Source: Ruminococcus flavefaciens (GTDB taxonomy: Bacteria > Bacillota > Clostridia > Oscillospirales > Ruminococcaceae). From it: a stretch of DNA of 33,051 nucleotides. Both the position numbers and the translations under genes were made by a program. The notes beneath the pieces were generated by a model. The model ran no database searches and was not told where the DNA came from. It worked only from the letters and a program-made list of their open reading frames with translations. The stretch covers positions 8,315 through 41,365 of the forward strand of contig DBXO01000053.1 of the NCBI GenBank assembly GCA_002309635.1, given 5' to 3'. Of the stretch, positions 23,420 through 30,879 are shown in pieces (the first letter of the stretch is position 1; the number at the start of each line of letters is the position of its first letter).

Positions 23420-25282
23420 ATGGGAAAAATCATTGGTATCGATCTTGGTACAACAAACTCTTGCGTAGCTGTTATGGAGGGCGGTAACGCCGTAGTTATC
23501 CCCAATAGCGAGGGTGCAAGAACCACTCCTTCAGTCGTTGCTTTCACAAACAACGGCGAGCGTCTCGTTGGCCAGGTTGCCAAGAGACAGGCTATCACAA
23601 ACCACGACAGAACAGTTTCTTCTATCAAGAGACATATGGGTTCTGATTATAAAGTTTCTATCGACGGCAAGAACTACACTCCTCAGGAGATCTCGGCTAT
23701 GATACTCCAGAAGCTCAAGGCTGATGCAGAGGCTTATCTCGGCGAGAAGGTAACAGAGGCTGTTATCACAGTTCCTGCTTACTTCACAGACTCACAGAGA
23801 CAGGCTACAAAGGACGCAGGTCAGATCGCAGGTCTTACAGTAAAGCGTATCATCAACGAGCCTACAGCAGCTGCTCTCTCATACGGTATCGACAAGGAAG
23901 AGGAGCAGACCGTAATGGTTTACGACCTCGGCGGCGGTACATTCGATGTATCTATCATCGAAATGGGCGAGGACGTTCAGCAGGTACTTGCCACAGCAGG
24001 TAACAACCGTCTCGGCGGCGACGACTTCGACCAGCGTATCATCAACTGGATAGTTGAGGAATTCAAGAAGACTGAAGGCATCGACCTTTCACAGGACAAG
24101 ATGGCTGCCCAGAGACTCAAGGACGCAGCCGAGAAGTCCAAGATAGAGCTTTCTTCCACAACAACATCAAATATCAATATCCCGTTCATCACTGTTGACG
24201 CTTCGGGCACACCCAAGCACCTCGACCTTACTCTTACACAGGCTAAGTTCAACGAGCTCACAGCAGACCTCGTTGAGGCTACAATGGGACCTGTAAGACA
24301 GGCTCTCAGTGACAGCGGACTCAGCATATCAGAGATCAACAAGGTCCTCATGGTCGGCGGTTCTTCAAGAATCCCCGCTGTTCAGGAAGCTGTAAAGAAG
24401 CTCATAGGCAAGGAGCCTTTCAAGGGTATCAACCCCGATGAGTGCGTAGCTCTCGGTGCTGCATATCAGGGCGGCGTTCTCGGCGGCGATGTCAAGAACG
24501 GTCTTCTCCTCCTCGATGTAACTCCCCTTTCACTCGGTATCGAGACAGCAGGCGGAGTATGCACAAGAATGATCGAAAGAAATACAACCATCCCTACAAA
24601 GAAGTCACAGGTATTCTCAACATACGCAGACAATCAGCCTGCTGTTGATATCAACGTACTTCAGGGTGAGCGTGAATTCGCACGCGACAACAAGCAGCTT
24701 GGTACTTTCCGTCTCGACGGTATCGCTCCCGCTCCGAGAGGTATCCCTCAGATCGAAGTAACCTTCGATATTGACCAGAACGGTATCGTTCACGTATCAG
24801 CTAAGGACCTCGGCACAGGCAAGGAGCAGAACATCTCCATCACAGCTTCCACAAACATGTCCAAGGAGGACATCGACAAGGCTGTCAAGGAAGCCGAGCA
24901 GTATGCTGCTGAGGATAAGAAGCGCCGTGAGGCTGTTGACAACAAGAACGAGGCTGAAAACCTTGTATTCCAGTGCGAGAAGGCCCTCACAGACTTCGGT
25001 GACAAGGTATCCGCTGATGAAAAGGCAAATATCGAGGCTAAGTGCACAGCTCTCAAGTCCGCTATCGCAGCTGACAACAACGACGAGATAAAGTCACTCA
25101 AGGAAGACCTTCAGAAGGCATTCTATGACCTCTCTGCAAAGATTTACCAGCAGGCTGCTCCCAACGGCGCTCAGGGCATTGATCCCTCACAGTTCGCCAA
25201 TATGGGCGGCGGCGCAGCTGACGCAGGCGCTCAGGGCGGAAACGATGACGGCGTAGTTGACGCAGACTTCACAGAAGTATAA
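23420..25282 (+). CDS. dnaK: Chaperone protein DnaK (Hsp70)
   Basis: ATP-dependent chaperone of about 620 residues. The N-terminal phosphate loop is IGIDLGTTNSCVAVMEGG, followed by the Hsp70 signatures VYDLGGGTFDVSI and VLMVGGSSRIPAVQE; the linker region contains LLLDVTPLSLGIETAGG. The C-terminus is Gly/Ala-rich and ends in a DDGVVDADFTEV tail typical of bacterial DnaK. Start: ATG 23420 with AGGAGG at about 23407-23411; the upstream in-frame extension has no family match. The gene has markedly biased codons, as expected for high expression. It works with GrpE and DnaJ of the same operon. Confidence 0.98.
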   Translation: MGKIIGIDLGTTNSCVAVMEGGNAVVIPNSEGARTTPSVVAFTNNGERLVGQVAKRQAITNHDRTVSSIKRHMGSDYKVSIDGKNYTPQEISAMILQKLKADAEAYLGEKVTEAVITVPAYFTDSQRQATKDAGQIAGLTVKRIINEPTAAALSYGIDKEEEQTVMVYDLGGGTFDVSIIEMGEDVQQVLATAGNNRLGGDDFDQRIINWIVEEFKKTEGIDLSQDKMAAQRLKDAAEKSKIELSSTTTSNINIPFITVDASGTPKHLDLTLTQAKFNELTADLVEATMGPVRQALSDSGLSISEINKVLMVGGSSRIPAVQEAVKKLIGKEPFKGINPDECVALGAAYQGGVLGGDVKNGLLLLDVTPLSLGIETAGGVCTRMIERNTTIPTKKSQVFSTYADNQPAVDINVLQGEREFARDNKQLGTFRLDGIAPAPRGIPQIEVTFDIDQNGIVHVSAKDLGTGKEQNISITASTNMSKEDIDKAVKEAEQYAAEDKKRREAVDNKNEAENLVFQCEKALTDFGDKVSADEKANIEAKCTALKSAIAADNNDEIKSLKEDLQKAFYDLSAKIYQQAAPNGAQGIDPSQFANMGGGAADAGAQGGNDDGVVDADFTEV

Positions 25283-25286
25283 TTCA

Positions 25287-25439
25287 ATGAAAAAGCTCAG
25301 AACAATATTGCTTATAGCCGCTTTTGCAGCACTGATATGTTTGGCGTTCAAATGGTTCTTCGGACTTGCCAGTGACAATTATTCAGACTACGACGGCGGC
25401 AGGGGAAAATACGAGCAATCGGTAGAAGACAGTTTATAA
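25287..25439 (+). CDS. Small single-pass membrane protein between dnaK and dnaJ
   Basis: A 50-residue ORF beginning four bases after the dnaK stop: MKKLRTILLIAAFAALICLA, a basic N-terminus with a hydrophobic segment at residues 6-25, then an acidic, Tyr- and Gly-containing tail ending in EQSVEDSL. It could be a small membrane protein or a secreted peptide with an uncleaved signal. No strong ribosome site is seen, only AGAAG upstream, so translation may be coupled to dnaK. A stem-loop follows directly. No family recognised. Being co-located with a heat-shock operon does not prove a chaperone role. Confidence 0.5.
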   Translation: MKKLRTILLIAAFAALICLAFKWFFGLASDNYSDYDGGRGKYEQSVEDSL

Positions 25440-25441
25440 TG

Positions 25442-25471
25442 CTTTAGGGCGGAAAATCTTCCGCCCTAAAG
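25442..25471 (+). terminator. Stem-loop after the small ORF, possible weak terminator
   Basis: A perfect 13-bp stem CTTTAGGGCGGAA (25442-25454) with 25459-25471, loop AATC. There is no T-run after it, so it may be an RNA-stability or processing hairpin that lowers dnaJ relative to dnaK. Confidence 0.55.
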
Positions 25472-25480
25472 GTGTATTAT

Positions 25481-25575
25481 TTAGTAAGTAGCAAGCAGAG
25501 GGCATAGAGCAGTATGCAGGATATCAGTTTTTCAGGAAATATTGTGAAGTTCATTCCCTACTTACTGCTTACTAA
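25481..25575. repeat. Imperfect inverted repeat in the dnaK-dnaJ spacer
   Basis: TTAGTAAGTAGCAAGCAG (25481-25498) and the complement of CTACTTACTGCTTACTAA (25558-25575) match at 15 of 18 positions; mismatches are transitions, allowing G-U pairs. The dnaJ ribosome site begins shortly after the right arm. Confidence 0.55.
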
Positions 25576-25590
25576 TTAAGGAGAATAGAT

Positions 25591-26739
25591 ATGGCTGAAA
25601 AAAGAGACTATTATGAAGTCCTCGGTATACAGAAGGGTGCCTCCGAGGACGAAATAAAAAAAGCCTTCCGTAAAAAGGCAAGAGAAAACCACCCCGACCT
25701 TCACCCCGACGATCCGTCTTATGTTGAGAAGTTCCAGGAGATAAACGAGGCTAACGAGGTGCTTTCAGACCCCGAAAAACGTGCCCGCTATGACCAGTTC
25801 GGCCACGCAGGCGTTGATCCCGGCTACGGCGGCGGCGCTGACGGTATGGGCGGTTTCGGCGGCTTTGCCGATATGGACGATATCCTCGGAAGTATCTTCG
25901 GCGGCTTCGGCTTCGGCGGCGGTTCAAAGCGTTCAAACGCAAACGCTCCGCGCAGAGGCTCGGATATACAGGAAACTGTTTCCATAAGCTTTATGGACGC
26001 CTGCAACGGCAAAAAACAGGACCTGAAGATAAACCGCATGTGCGTCTGCGATTCATGTAAGGGTTCGGGCGCAGAAGCAGGAACAACTCCCGATATATGC
26101 CCAGACTGTCAGGGCAGAGGTTCTATCAAGGCTACTCAGCGCACTCCCTTCGGCGCTATCTCTTCTACAAAGCCATGTCCTCACTGCGGCGGAAAGGGAA
26201 AGATCATCAAGAGCCCATGCAGCAAGTGCCGCGGCGTTGGACGTATAAGAGTTCAGAAAACTGTTTCAATAGACATACCCGCAGGTATCGATGACGGACA
26301 GACACTCCGCATAGGCGGTCAGGGAGACTGCGGCGTTAACGGCGGTCCCAGCGGCGATCTCCTTGTCGGTATCAACGTTAAGTCCCACCCTATTTTCAGA
26401 CGTGAGGGCTACGACATACACTGCGATATACCCGTTACTTATATGGAGGCTGTTCTCGGTGCTGAGATAACCGTTCCCACTATCGACGGCGATGTAAAAT
26501 ACACTATCAGCGAGGGTACTCAGACAGGTACCATATTCCGCCTCAAGGGCAAGGGCGTTACACGCATACACCGCACAGAACGCGGCAATCAGTACGTCAA
26601 GATCTACGTTGAGGTGCCCAAGAATCTCACCAAGAAGCAGAAAGACCTGCTCAAGCAGTTCGAGGCTTCACTGACAGAAAAGAACTATGCAAAGCGTCAG
26701 AGTTTCTTCGAGAAACTCCGCTCAAAACTTGATTTCTGA
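25591..26739 (+). CDS. dnaJ: Chaperone protein DnaJ (Hsp40)
   Basis: Co-chaperone that delivers substrates to DnaK and stimulates its ATPase. The 382-residue type I protein has a J domain (residues ~5-70) with the invariant HPD in ARENHPDLHPDD, a Gly/Phe-rich region (~75-115), then four zinc-finger repeats of Cys-x-x-Cys-x-Gly-x-Gly type: CDSCKGSG, CPDCQGRG, CPHCGGKG and CSKCRGVG. The C-terminal substrate-binding and dimerisation domains follow. AAGGAG precedes the ATG. It belongs to the CIRCE-controlled operon. Confidence 0.97.
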   Translation: MAEKRDYYEVLGIQKGASEDEIKKAFRKKARENHPDLHPDDPSYVEKFQEINEANEVLSDPEKRARYDQFGHAGVDPGYGGGADGMGGFGGFADMDDILGSIFGGFGFGGGSKRSNANAPRRGSDIQETVSISFMDACNGKKQDLKINRMCVCDSCKGSGAEAGTTPDICPDCQGRGSIKATQRTPFGAISSTKPCPHCGGKGKIIKSPCSKCRGVGRIRVQKTVSIDIPAGIDDGQTLRIGGQGDCGVNGGPSGDLLVGINVKSHPIFRREGYDIHCDIPVTYMEAVLGAEITVPTIDGDVKYTISEGTQTGTIFRLKGKGVTRIHRTERGNQYVKIYVEVPKNLTKKQKDLLKQFEASLTEKNYAKRQSFFEKLRSKLDF

Positions 26740-26749
26740 TGATATACAT

Positions 26750-26776
26750 GCAGACCTGCTTGTAAAGCGGGTCTGC
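26750..26776 (+). terminator. Stem-loop after dnaJ
   Basis: GCAGACCTGCTT (26750-26761) pairs with AAGCGGGTCTGC (26765-26776), one T-G wobble. The following AGCTTTATAAT is a poor T-run, so termination may be partial and the next gene can be read through. Confidence 0.55.
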
Positions 26777-26806
26777 AGCTTTATAATGATACAGGAGAAA
26801 ACGATC

Positions 26807-27193
26807 ATGTTTGAAGAGGATTACATCATGCGGCAGATAAAGGAAATGACTGCCGTTATCGCAAGGGTACTGTTCGGTGCAAGGTCCGAGTCCATGTCGC
26901 TAATGCTCCAGCAGAGGGAAAGGCAGAAAGCCGATTACCTCATCGGCAGAATGAAAAACGGCGAGATCCAGGACGCTATCGACGACATTAACCGCCTTGC
27001 TGACAACAATACCAGGGAAAACCTGCTCATAGGCCTTGAATTCTATTCGCAGCTCAGCGATATGAGCGACGATTTCTTCGCGGAAAATGGGTACAACTTC
27101 GCACAAGCAAGAAAATCATTTGAAATATTCGCCGAAAAGTTCGGCCTACAGCAAATGACCGACCTCTACTTCGGCGAAAACGACGAAAACTAA
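26807..27193 (+). CDS. Conserved hypothetical protein (DUF6483-like)
   Basis: A 128-residue soluble, mostly helical protein starting MFEEDYIMRQIKEMTAVIAR. I recall similar proteins in clostridial genomes catalogued as a domain of unknown function, but cannot verify the family number by eye. The chain has a helical N-terminus, a middle GRMKNGEIQDAIDDINRLAD and a tetratricopeptide-like helical pair before an acidic end (YFGENDEN). ATG 26807 has AGGAGA about nine bases upstream; an upstream in-frame start overlapping dnaJ is unlikely. It may be co-transcribed with dnaJ by read-through of the hairpin at 26750-26776. Function unknown. Confidence 0.82.
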   Translation: MFEEDYIMRQIKEMTAVIARVLFGARSESMSLMLQQRERQKADYLIGRMKNGEIQDAIDDINRLADNNTRENLLIGLEFYSQLSDMSDDFFAENGYNFAQARKSFEIFAEKFGLQQMTDLYFGENDEN

Positions 27194-27199
27194 AAAAGC

Positions 27200-27323
27200 A
27201 GCGCTCATACACGGTACGCATACGGGAGCTTTATGCATAGTCATCGTGGCAAAATCTTTCTGAGGAAAGGTTTTACCTGACAGTTACGCAAAAATCCCCG
27301 CAAACATATCATGTATGAGCGCT
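27200..27323. repeat. Inverted-repeat-flanked element, possible terminator of the ABC operon
   Basis: Perfect 12-bp terminal repeats AGCGCTCATACA (27200-27211) and TGTATGAGCGCT (27312-27323) enclose 100 bases. Inside, CTTTCTGAGGAAAGGTT is shared with the larger element at 17931-18288, followed in both by a similar CCTGAC segment. On the minus strand the right arm is followed by GCTTTTTT, so the fold could terminate the exporter operon; the larger element's arm is likewise followed by GGCTTTTT on its plus strand. Confidence 0.6.
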
Positions 27324-27327
27324 TATT

Positions 27328-28512
27328 TCAGTTTACCGCTGCTTTTTTTACATTTGTGGTGATGGCTGCACCGTTGTACTTTACCTTACGTACAAGAATG
27401 GTGAGCAGTATCAGCGTTGCCGCAAAGACAAGCTGTATCAGGTAGCACTGCACTATCTTTCCGTGATTGAACGGTGTGATATCTGCTATCATATTATTTG
27501 CGCTGATATACCAGTACACAGGAAGGAACCTTGCTGCGGAAAGAACGCTGTCGCTGAGCACCTCCATGGGGATAAATACTCCGCACAGGAAGCTCATGCC
27601 AAGACTGAGTGCCTGCGTAATAAGGTTGAGAACGTTTTCCTTTGGCTCGAAGCTCGCTATGAATACTGCCATCGCTGTTACCACGACAGACATTATAAAG
27701 CTGTTCAGAACCGCATACCATGCTCTGCCAGTATACATCTCCTCGTTGAGTATAGCTCCCACTATCATAAGGAACAGCCATACCGCAAGCACGAACAGTC
27801 CGCTTCCGAAAAAGAGCTGGAAAGTATAGCTTGAGCTCTTGATACATGAGCAGTTTGTACGGAAGCGTATATCCTTTCTGCTCATGGTGGTGAGCACCTG
27901 GCATACCACTATGAATACTGCTGATATGAGTATGTATGGCATGTACTGGAAATAGCCTGCGAAGTCCACGCTGTAGTGTGAATCGCCGCCCTTGTCAACT
28001 CTCAGCATATCCACCTCGGCGCTTTGATTGAGAGCCTGCCCGGTGCAGGCTACAGCCTCGCTCATAGACTTGCCCATTGTGAGGTATGCCTTTACGGAGC
28101 TTGTATACTCGTCAAGGAGCTGTCCCATATACACTACAGAGTATTTCTCGTCAATGTGGTAGCTGCCGAAGAGGTCGGCTGTATCCCCTGCCGAAAGCCT
28201 CTCCGCATAGCCCTTGTTTATAACGAGGGCATAGTCCACACGCATGTAGTAGAGACTGTCGATTATGACGTCCCTGTCATTATTTATTTCAACTATATCA
28301 TTATTTTTCCCTATGAATTCAGTGAGAGCGCGGCTCTCCGGCGTATCGTCCTCGTCGAATACGCATATTTTCAGCTTGGTTATCTCGAAGCGGTTGTCCT
28401 TTGTGGAGGCATTAGTAACCAGTACCGATATTACGATAAAAACTATAATATATATCATAGACGAAGGCAGACGCTTCCTTGTGACCTTAAGCATTGCTTT
28501 AAAGACTTGCAT
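27328..28512 (-). CDS. ABC-2 type transporter permease (second)
   Basis: The 394-residue protein has one N-terminal membrane segment (SMIYIIVFIVISVLVTNAS), a ~150-residue extracytoplasmic domain, and about five membrane segments in the C-terminal half, the layout of YhgE/Pip-like and DrrB-like ABC-2 exporter subunits. LSLGMSFLCGVFIPMEVLS resembles the ABC-2 signature helix. GGAGG lies seven bases before ATG 28512, which overlaps the upstream permease gene by 14 bases. It probably pairs with that permease to form a heterodimeric channel driven by the ATPase encoded first. Substrate unknown; antimicrobial peptides, lipids or drugs are typical. Confidence 0.88.
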   Translation of the reverse strand: MQVFKAMLKVTRKRLPSSMIYIIVFIVISVLVTNASTKDNRFEITKLKICVFDEDDTPESRALTEFIGKNNDIVEINNDRDVIIDSLYYMRVDYALVINKGYAERLSAGDTADLFGSYHIDEKYSVVYMGQLLDEYTSSVKAYLTMGKSMSEAVACTGQALNQSAEVDMLRVDKGGDSHYSVDFAGYFQYMPYILISAVFIVVCQVLTTMSRKDIRFRTNCSCIKSSSYTFQLFFGSGLFVLAVWLFLMIVGAILNEEMYTGRAWYAVLNSFIMSVVVTAMAVFIASFEPKENVLNLITQALSLGMSFLCGVFIPMEVLSDSVLSAARFLPVYWYISANNMIADITPFNHGKIVQCYLIQLVFAATLILLTILVRKVKYNGAAITTNVKKAAVN

Positions 28513-29632
28513 ACTTTTTCCTCCTTGAAGAAATAAAGCCGAGAACCATGAATATCGCAGTTATGACCACCATAGTTATCATCTTCCTTGTATAGCGCTC
28601 ATAATCCTCGTAGATATTGAGGCAGTAGAAGCTGTCGGAGATGACCGCAACGGGATTTATCTCATTGAACCACGGCATTTTCTCTGCAACGACAGCTTTC
28701 ATATTACCCATCATAAGACCGCTGAAAAAGCAGAGCAGCATAGTTGTCGTCATAAGCACGGCTGTCTTTGCCTTTTCGCTGACGCGGGCAAGTGAGCCGA
28801 CCAAAAAACCGAATGAAACTCCAAGTATGCCGCCGAGTATCGCCGTAGGATATACCAGCCACAGCCTGTCGCCGAAGTCTATCTTGAGCACGAATGCAAT
28901 AAATGTCACGCATATCAGCATGCACACGGTCTGCAGAACGCAGCTGCCCGTAAAGCTTGCAAGTATGCTTATGGACTTGTGTACCGGCGAGCAGCTGTTT
29001 CTTGCGCCCAGCGGCGAAAGGTCAGCCTGTCTGCGCACCGTGATAGCCATGCCGGTCATGCAGCCGAACATCGCCACCATAGCGATAAGGTTGTAGAAGT
29101 ACTGCACATAAACGTCTGGATTTCCCTGGGTTACGGGTATATCCCTGCACGATGAAACAGTTTCCGAGGAAAGGACGGATATGACCTCCTGTGCCTTTTC
29201 GGGAGCTGTGTTTATTGCGTCGATAGCTATCTTTTCGCGGATGGTATACTGCTCCACAAATGATTTCAGCATAGTCTCGCGGAGTCCCTTTTCCTTTACG
29301 GTAAGGCGGAGCTTGCTGCCCGAAAAGATTATTCCCTCGATATCGCCGTCATCAAGGAGCTTTTCAGCCTTTTCCCTGTCCACGAATCTTGCATTTATAA
29401 ATGGCTCTTCGGCGCTCTGCATGCTCTCCACCACCTGCCTGAAGGCGGCGTTTTCACTCTCCTCCACTACCGCAACGGGTATGGTGCTGAACTTCAGCGT
29501 CTTTTCATATATGCTGCCGAAGCCTATCTTGAACACCGTGCCCAGCAGTATGGGGAAAAGTATGAGCCATATGATAAGATCCTTGCTGCGTATACCGCTT
29601 TTCAGCTCATATTTAAGGATATGCATGAACAT
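28499..29632 (-). CDS. ABC-2 type transporter permease (first)
   Basis: This 377-residue protein has an N-terminal membrane segment (DLIIWLILFPILLGTVFKIG), an extracytoplasmic domain of ~150 residues and about five C-terminal membrane segments; layout as in the second permease, although sequence similarity is limited. Start: ATG 29632 lies seven bases after GGAGG; an ATG at 29638 is only one base from it and overlaps the ATPase stop. The two permeases and the ATPase form one tight operon, with overlaps at both junctions. Probable export of a hydrophobic or peptide compound; the substrate cannot be read from the sequence. Confidence 0.88.
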   Translation of the reverse strand: MFMHILKYELKSGIRSKDLIIWLILFPILLGTVFKIGFGSIYEKTLKFSTIPVAVVEESENAAFRQVVESMQSAEEPFINARFVDREKAEKLLDDGDIEGIIFSGSKLRLTVKEKGLRETMLKSFVEQYTIREKIAIDAINTAPEKAQEVISVLSSETVSSCRDIPVTQGNPDVYVQYFYNLIAMVAMFGCMTGMAITVRRQADLSPLGARNSCSPVHKSISILASFTGSCVLQTVCMLICVTFIAFVLKIDFGDRLWLVYPTAILGGILGVSFGFLVGSLARVSEKAKTAVLMTTTMLLCFFSGLMMGNMKAVVAEKMPWFNEINPVAVISDSFYCLNIYEDYERYTRKMITMVVITAIFMVLGFISSRRKKYASL

Positions 29633-29634
29633 GG

Positions 29635-30585
29635 TCATTCCTCCTTGTCTCTGAGTGCAGTACCCGTAATTTCAAGGAATACATCGTTCAGCGTAGGCAG
29701 CTCGGTATATACTCTTCCGAAGCCCAGCTCGTTATTCTGCAGCACTTCAAGCACTCTTGTGAGATTGTGCTTGCCGCCAGAACAGTACACTGCAAGCTTT
29801 CCGTCGCTGTAATCCGTATCGTAAACATGGGTCAGCCCTGCTATCTCCTTAAGCACACTGTCGGGTATCTCCAGTATCTCAATGGTTATGGTCTCAGTAT
29901 TCTTTATCATGCGTTTGAGCTCGTCCTTGGTGCCCTCAGCCACCTTTCTGCCCTTGTCCATGATAGCTATGCGGGTGCATATCTGCTCTACCTCCTCCAT
30001 GTAATGTGAGGTGTAGATAACGGTAGCGCCCATTCTGTTCAGCTCCTGTATGCCCCCGAGTATACGGTTGCGGCTCTGAGGGTCAACTGCCACGGTGGGC
30101 TCGTCCAGGATTATGAGCTTTGGCTTGTGGGCTATGCCGCAGGCGATATTCAGTCTGCGGAGAAGTCCGCCGGACAGCTTCTTGGGGTAGAACTTCACAA
30201 AGTCCTCAAGTCCCACGAATTTTATCGCCTCGTCAACGCACTGTCTGCGCTTCGCCTTGTCTTTTATATAGAGACCGCAGAAGTAATCGATGTTCTCATA
30301 GACTGTAAGCTCATCCATTACCGCAACATTCTGCATGATTATGCCTATCTCTTTCTTGATATCATAGCTCACGGGAGTCATTTCCTTGCCGAAGAGCTCG
30401 ATTTTTCCCTTGTCGAAGGAAAGCAGCGAAAGCAGGCAGTTTATGGTGGTAGTCTTGCCCGAGCCGTTGGGACCGAGGAGTCCGAATATCTCACCTTCCT
30501 GTATCTCAAGGCTGAAATGGTCCAGCGCTATGAGATCACCGTAGCGCTTTACGAGGTCCTGTATCTTAACAATTGTATTTGCCAT
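29635..30585 (-). CDS. ABC transporter ATP-binding protein
   Basis: This 316-residue ATPase powers the two permeases encoded downstream. Walker A is GLLGPNGSGKTTTI, the Q-loop follows in EIGIIMQNVAV, the signature is KLSGGLLRRLNIACGIAH, Walker B with catalytic Glu is LIILDEPT, and the H-loop is IYTSHYMEE. The ~80-residue C-terminal extension resembles that of DrrA/CcmA-type exporters for drugs, lipids or peptides. ATG 30585 has AAGGAGGA at 30592-30599; an upstream in-frame ATG at 30621 lies in the -10 and is rejected. First gene of the operon. The promoter carries three copies of a 12-bp operator also found before the Ig-like secreted protein gene. Confidence 0.94.
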   Translation of the reverse strand: MANTIVKIQDLVKRYGDLIALDHFSLEIQEGEIFGLLGPNGSGKTTTINCLLSLLSFDKGKIELFGKEMTPVSYDIKKEIGIIMQNVAVMDELTVYENIDYFCGLYIKDKAKRRQCVDEAIKFVGLEDFVKFYPKKLSGGLLRRLNIACGIAHKPKLIILDEPTVAVDPQSRNRILGGIQELNRMGATVIYTSHYMEEVEQICTRIAIMDKGRKVAEGTKDELKRMIKNTETITIEILEIPDSVLKEIAGLTHVYDTDYSDGKLAVYCSGGKHNLTRVLEVLQNNELGFGRVYTELPTLNDVFLEITGTALRDKEE

Positions 30586-30619
30586 ATTTGTATCCTCCTT
30601 TGTTTTTTCCACTGTAATC

Positions 30620-30648
30620 ATTATACCTCATCGGGAAATGATTTTGTA
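30620..30648 (-). promoter_or_regulatory. Promoter of the ABC exporter operon (weak -35)
   Basis: TATAAT (30620-30625) on the minus strand is a perfect -10, but the hexamer 17 bases upstream is TACAAA (30643-30648), a poor -35. The operator array starts two bases upstream of it, as at the Ig-like gene. This is the layout of an activator-dependent promoter (inference). Confidence 0.6.
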
Positions 30649-30649
30649 G

Positions 30650-30705
30650 TGTCCCGTGTCAGTTCCTTATATGACAAATGTCATATTTCACACTGCCAAA
30701 TGTCA
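30650..30705. promoter_or_regulatory. Triple 12-bp operator array, 22-bp period
   Basis: Three sites at exact 22-bp intervals, written on the minus strand: TGACACGGGACA (30661-30650), TGACATTTGTCA (30683-30672, perfect palindrome apart from its centre) and TGACATTTGGCA (30705-30694). They lie directly upstream of the exporter promoter. Compare the array at 10113-10166. From 30706 to 30773 nothing more was recognised. Confidence 0.72.
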
Positions 30706-30773
30706 CATTACATGCTATCACAGCACTGTTCAGACCCCGGAAGCCCGCAAGGACATTAATATAAAAGGAAAAA

Positions 30774-30803
30774 CAGCGAAGAGGGATACTCTTCGCTGCT
30801 TTT
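30774..30803. terminator. Bidirectional terminator after the CotH/dockerin gene
   Basis: A perfect 10-bp stem CAGCGAAGAG (30774-30783) with CTCTTCGCTG (30789-30798), loop of five, has T5 on the plus side and A5 on the other. It ends the minus-strand CotH gene before the exporter operators. Confidence 0.88.
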
Positions 30804-30879
30804 TGAAGGTGGTTATTTAAAGGAAGATTTCTAATGAATCGTGAACTTCAATATCATGTTCACTTATCGTCTCTGCTCC

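Noticed and set aside
28024..28536. Plus-strand open frame across the two permease genes
   Set aside because: It is the shadow of minus-strand genes with overlapping, well-supported starts.
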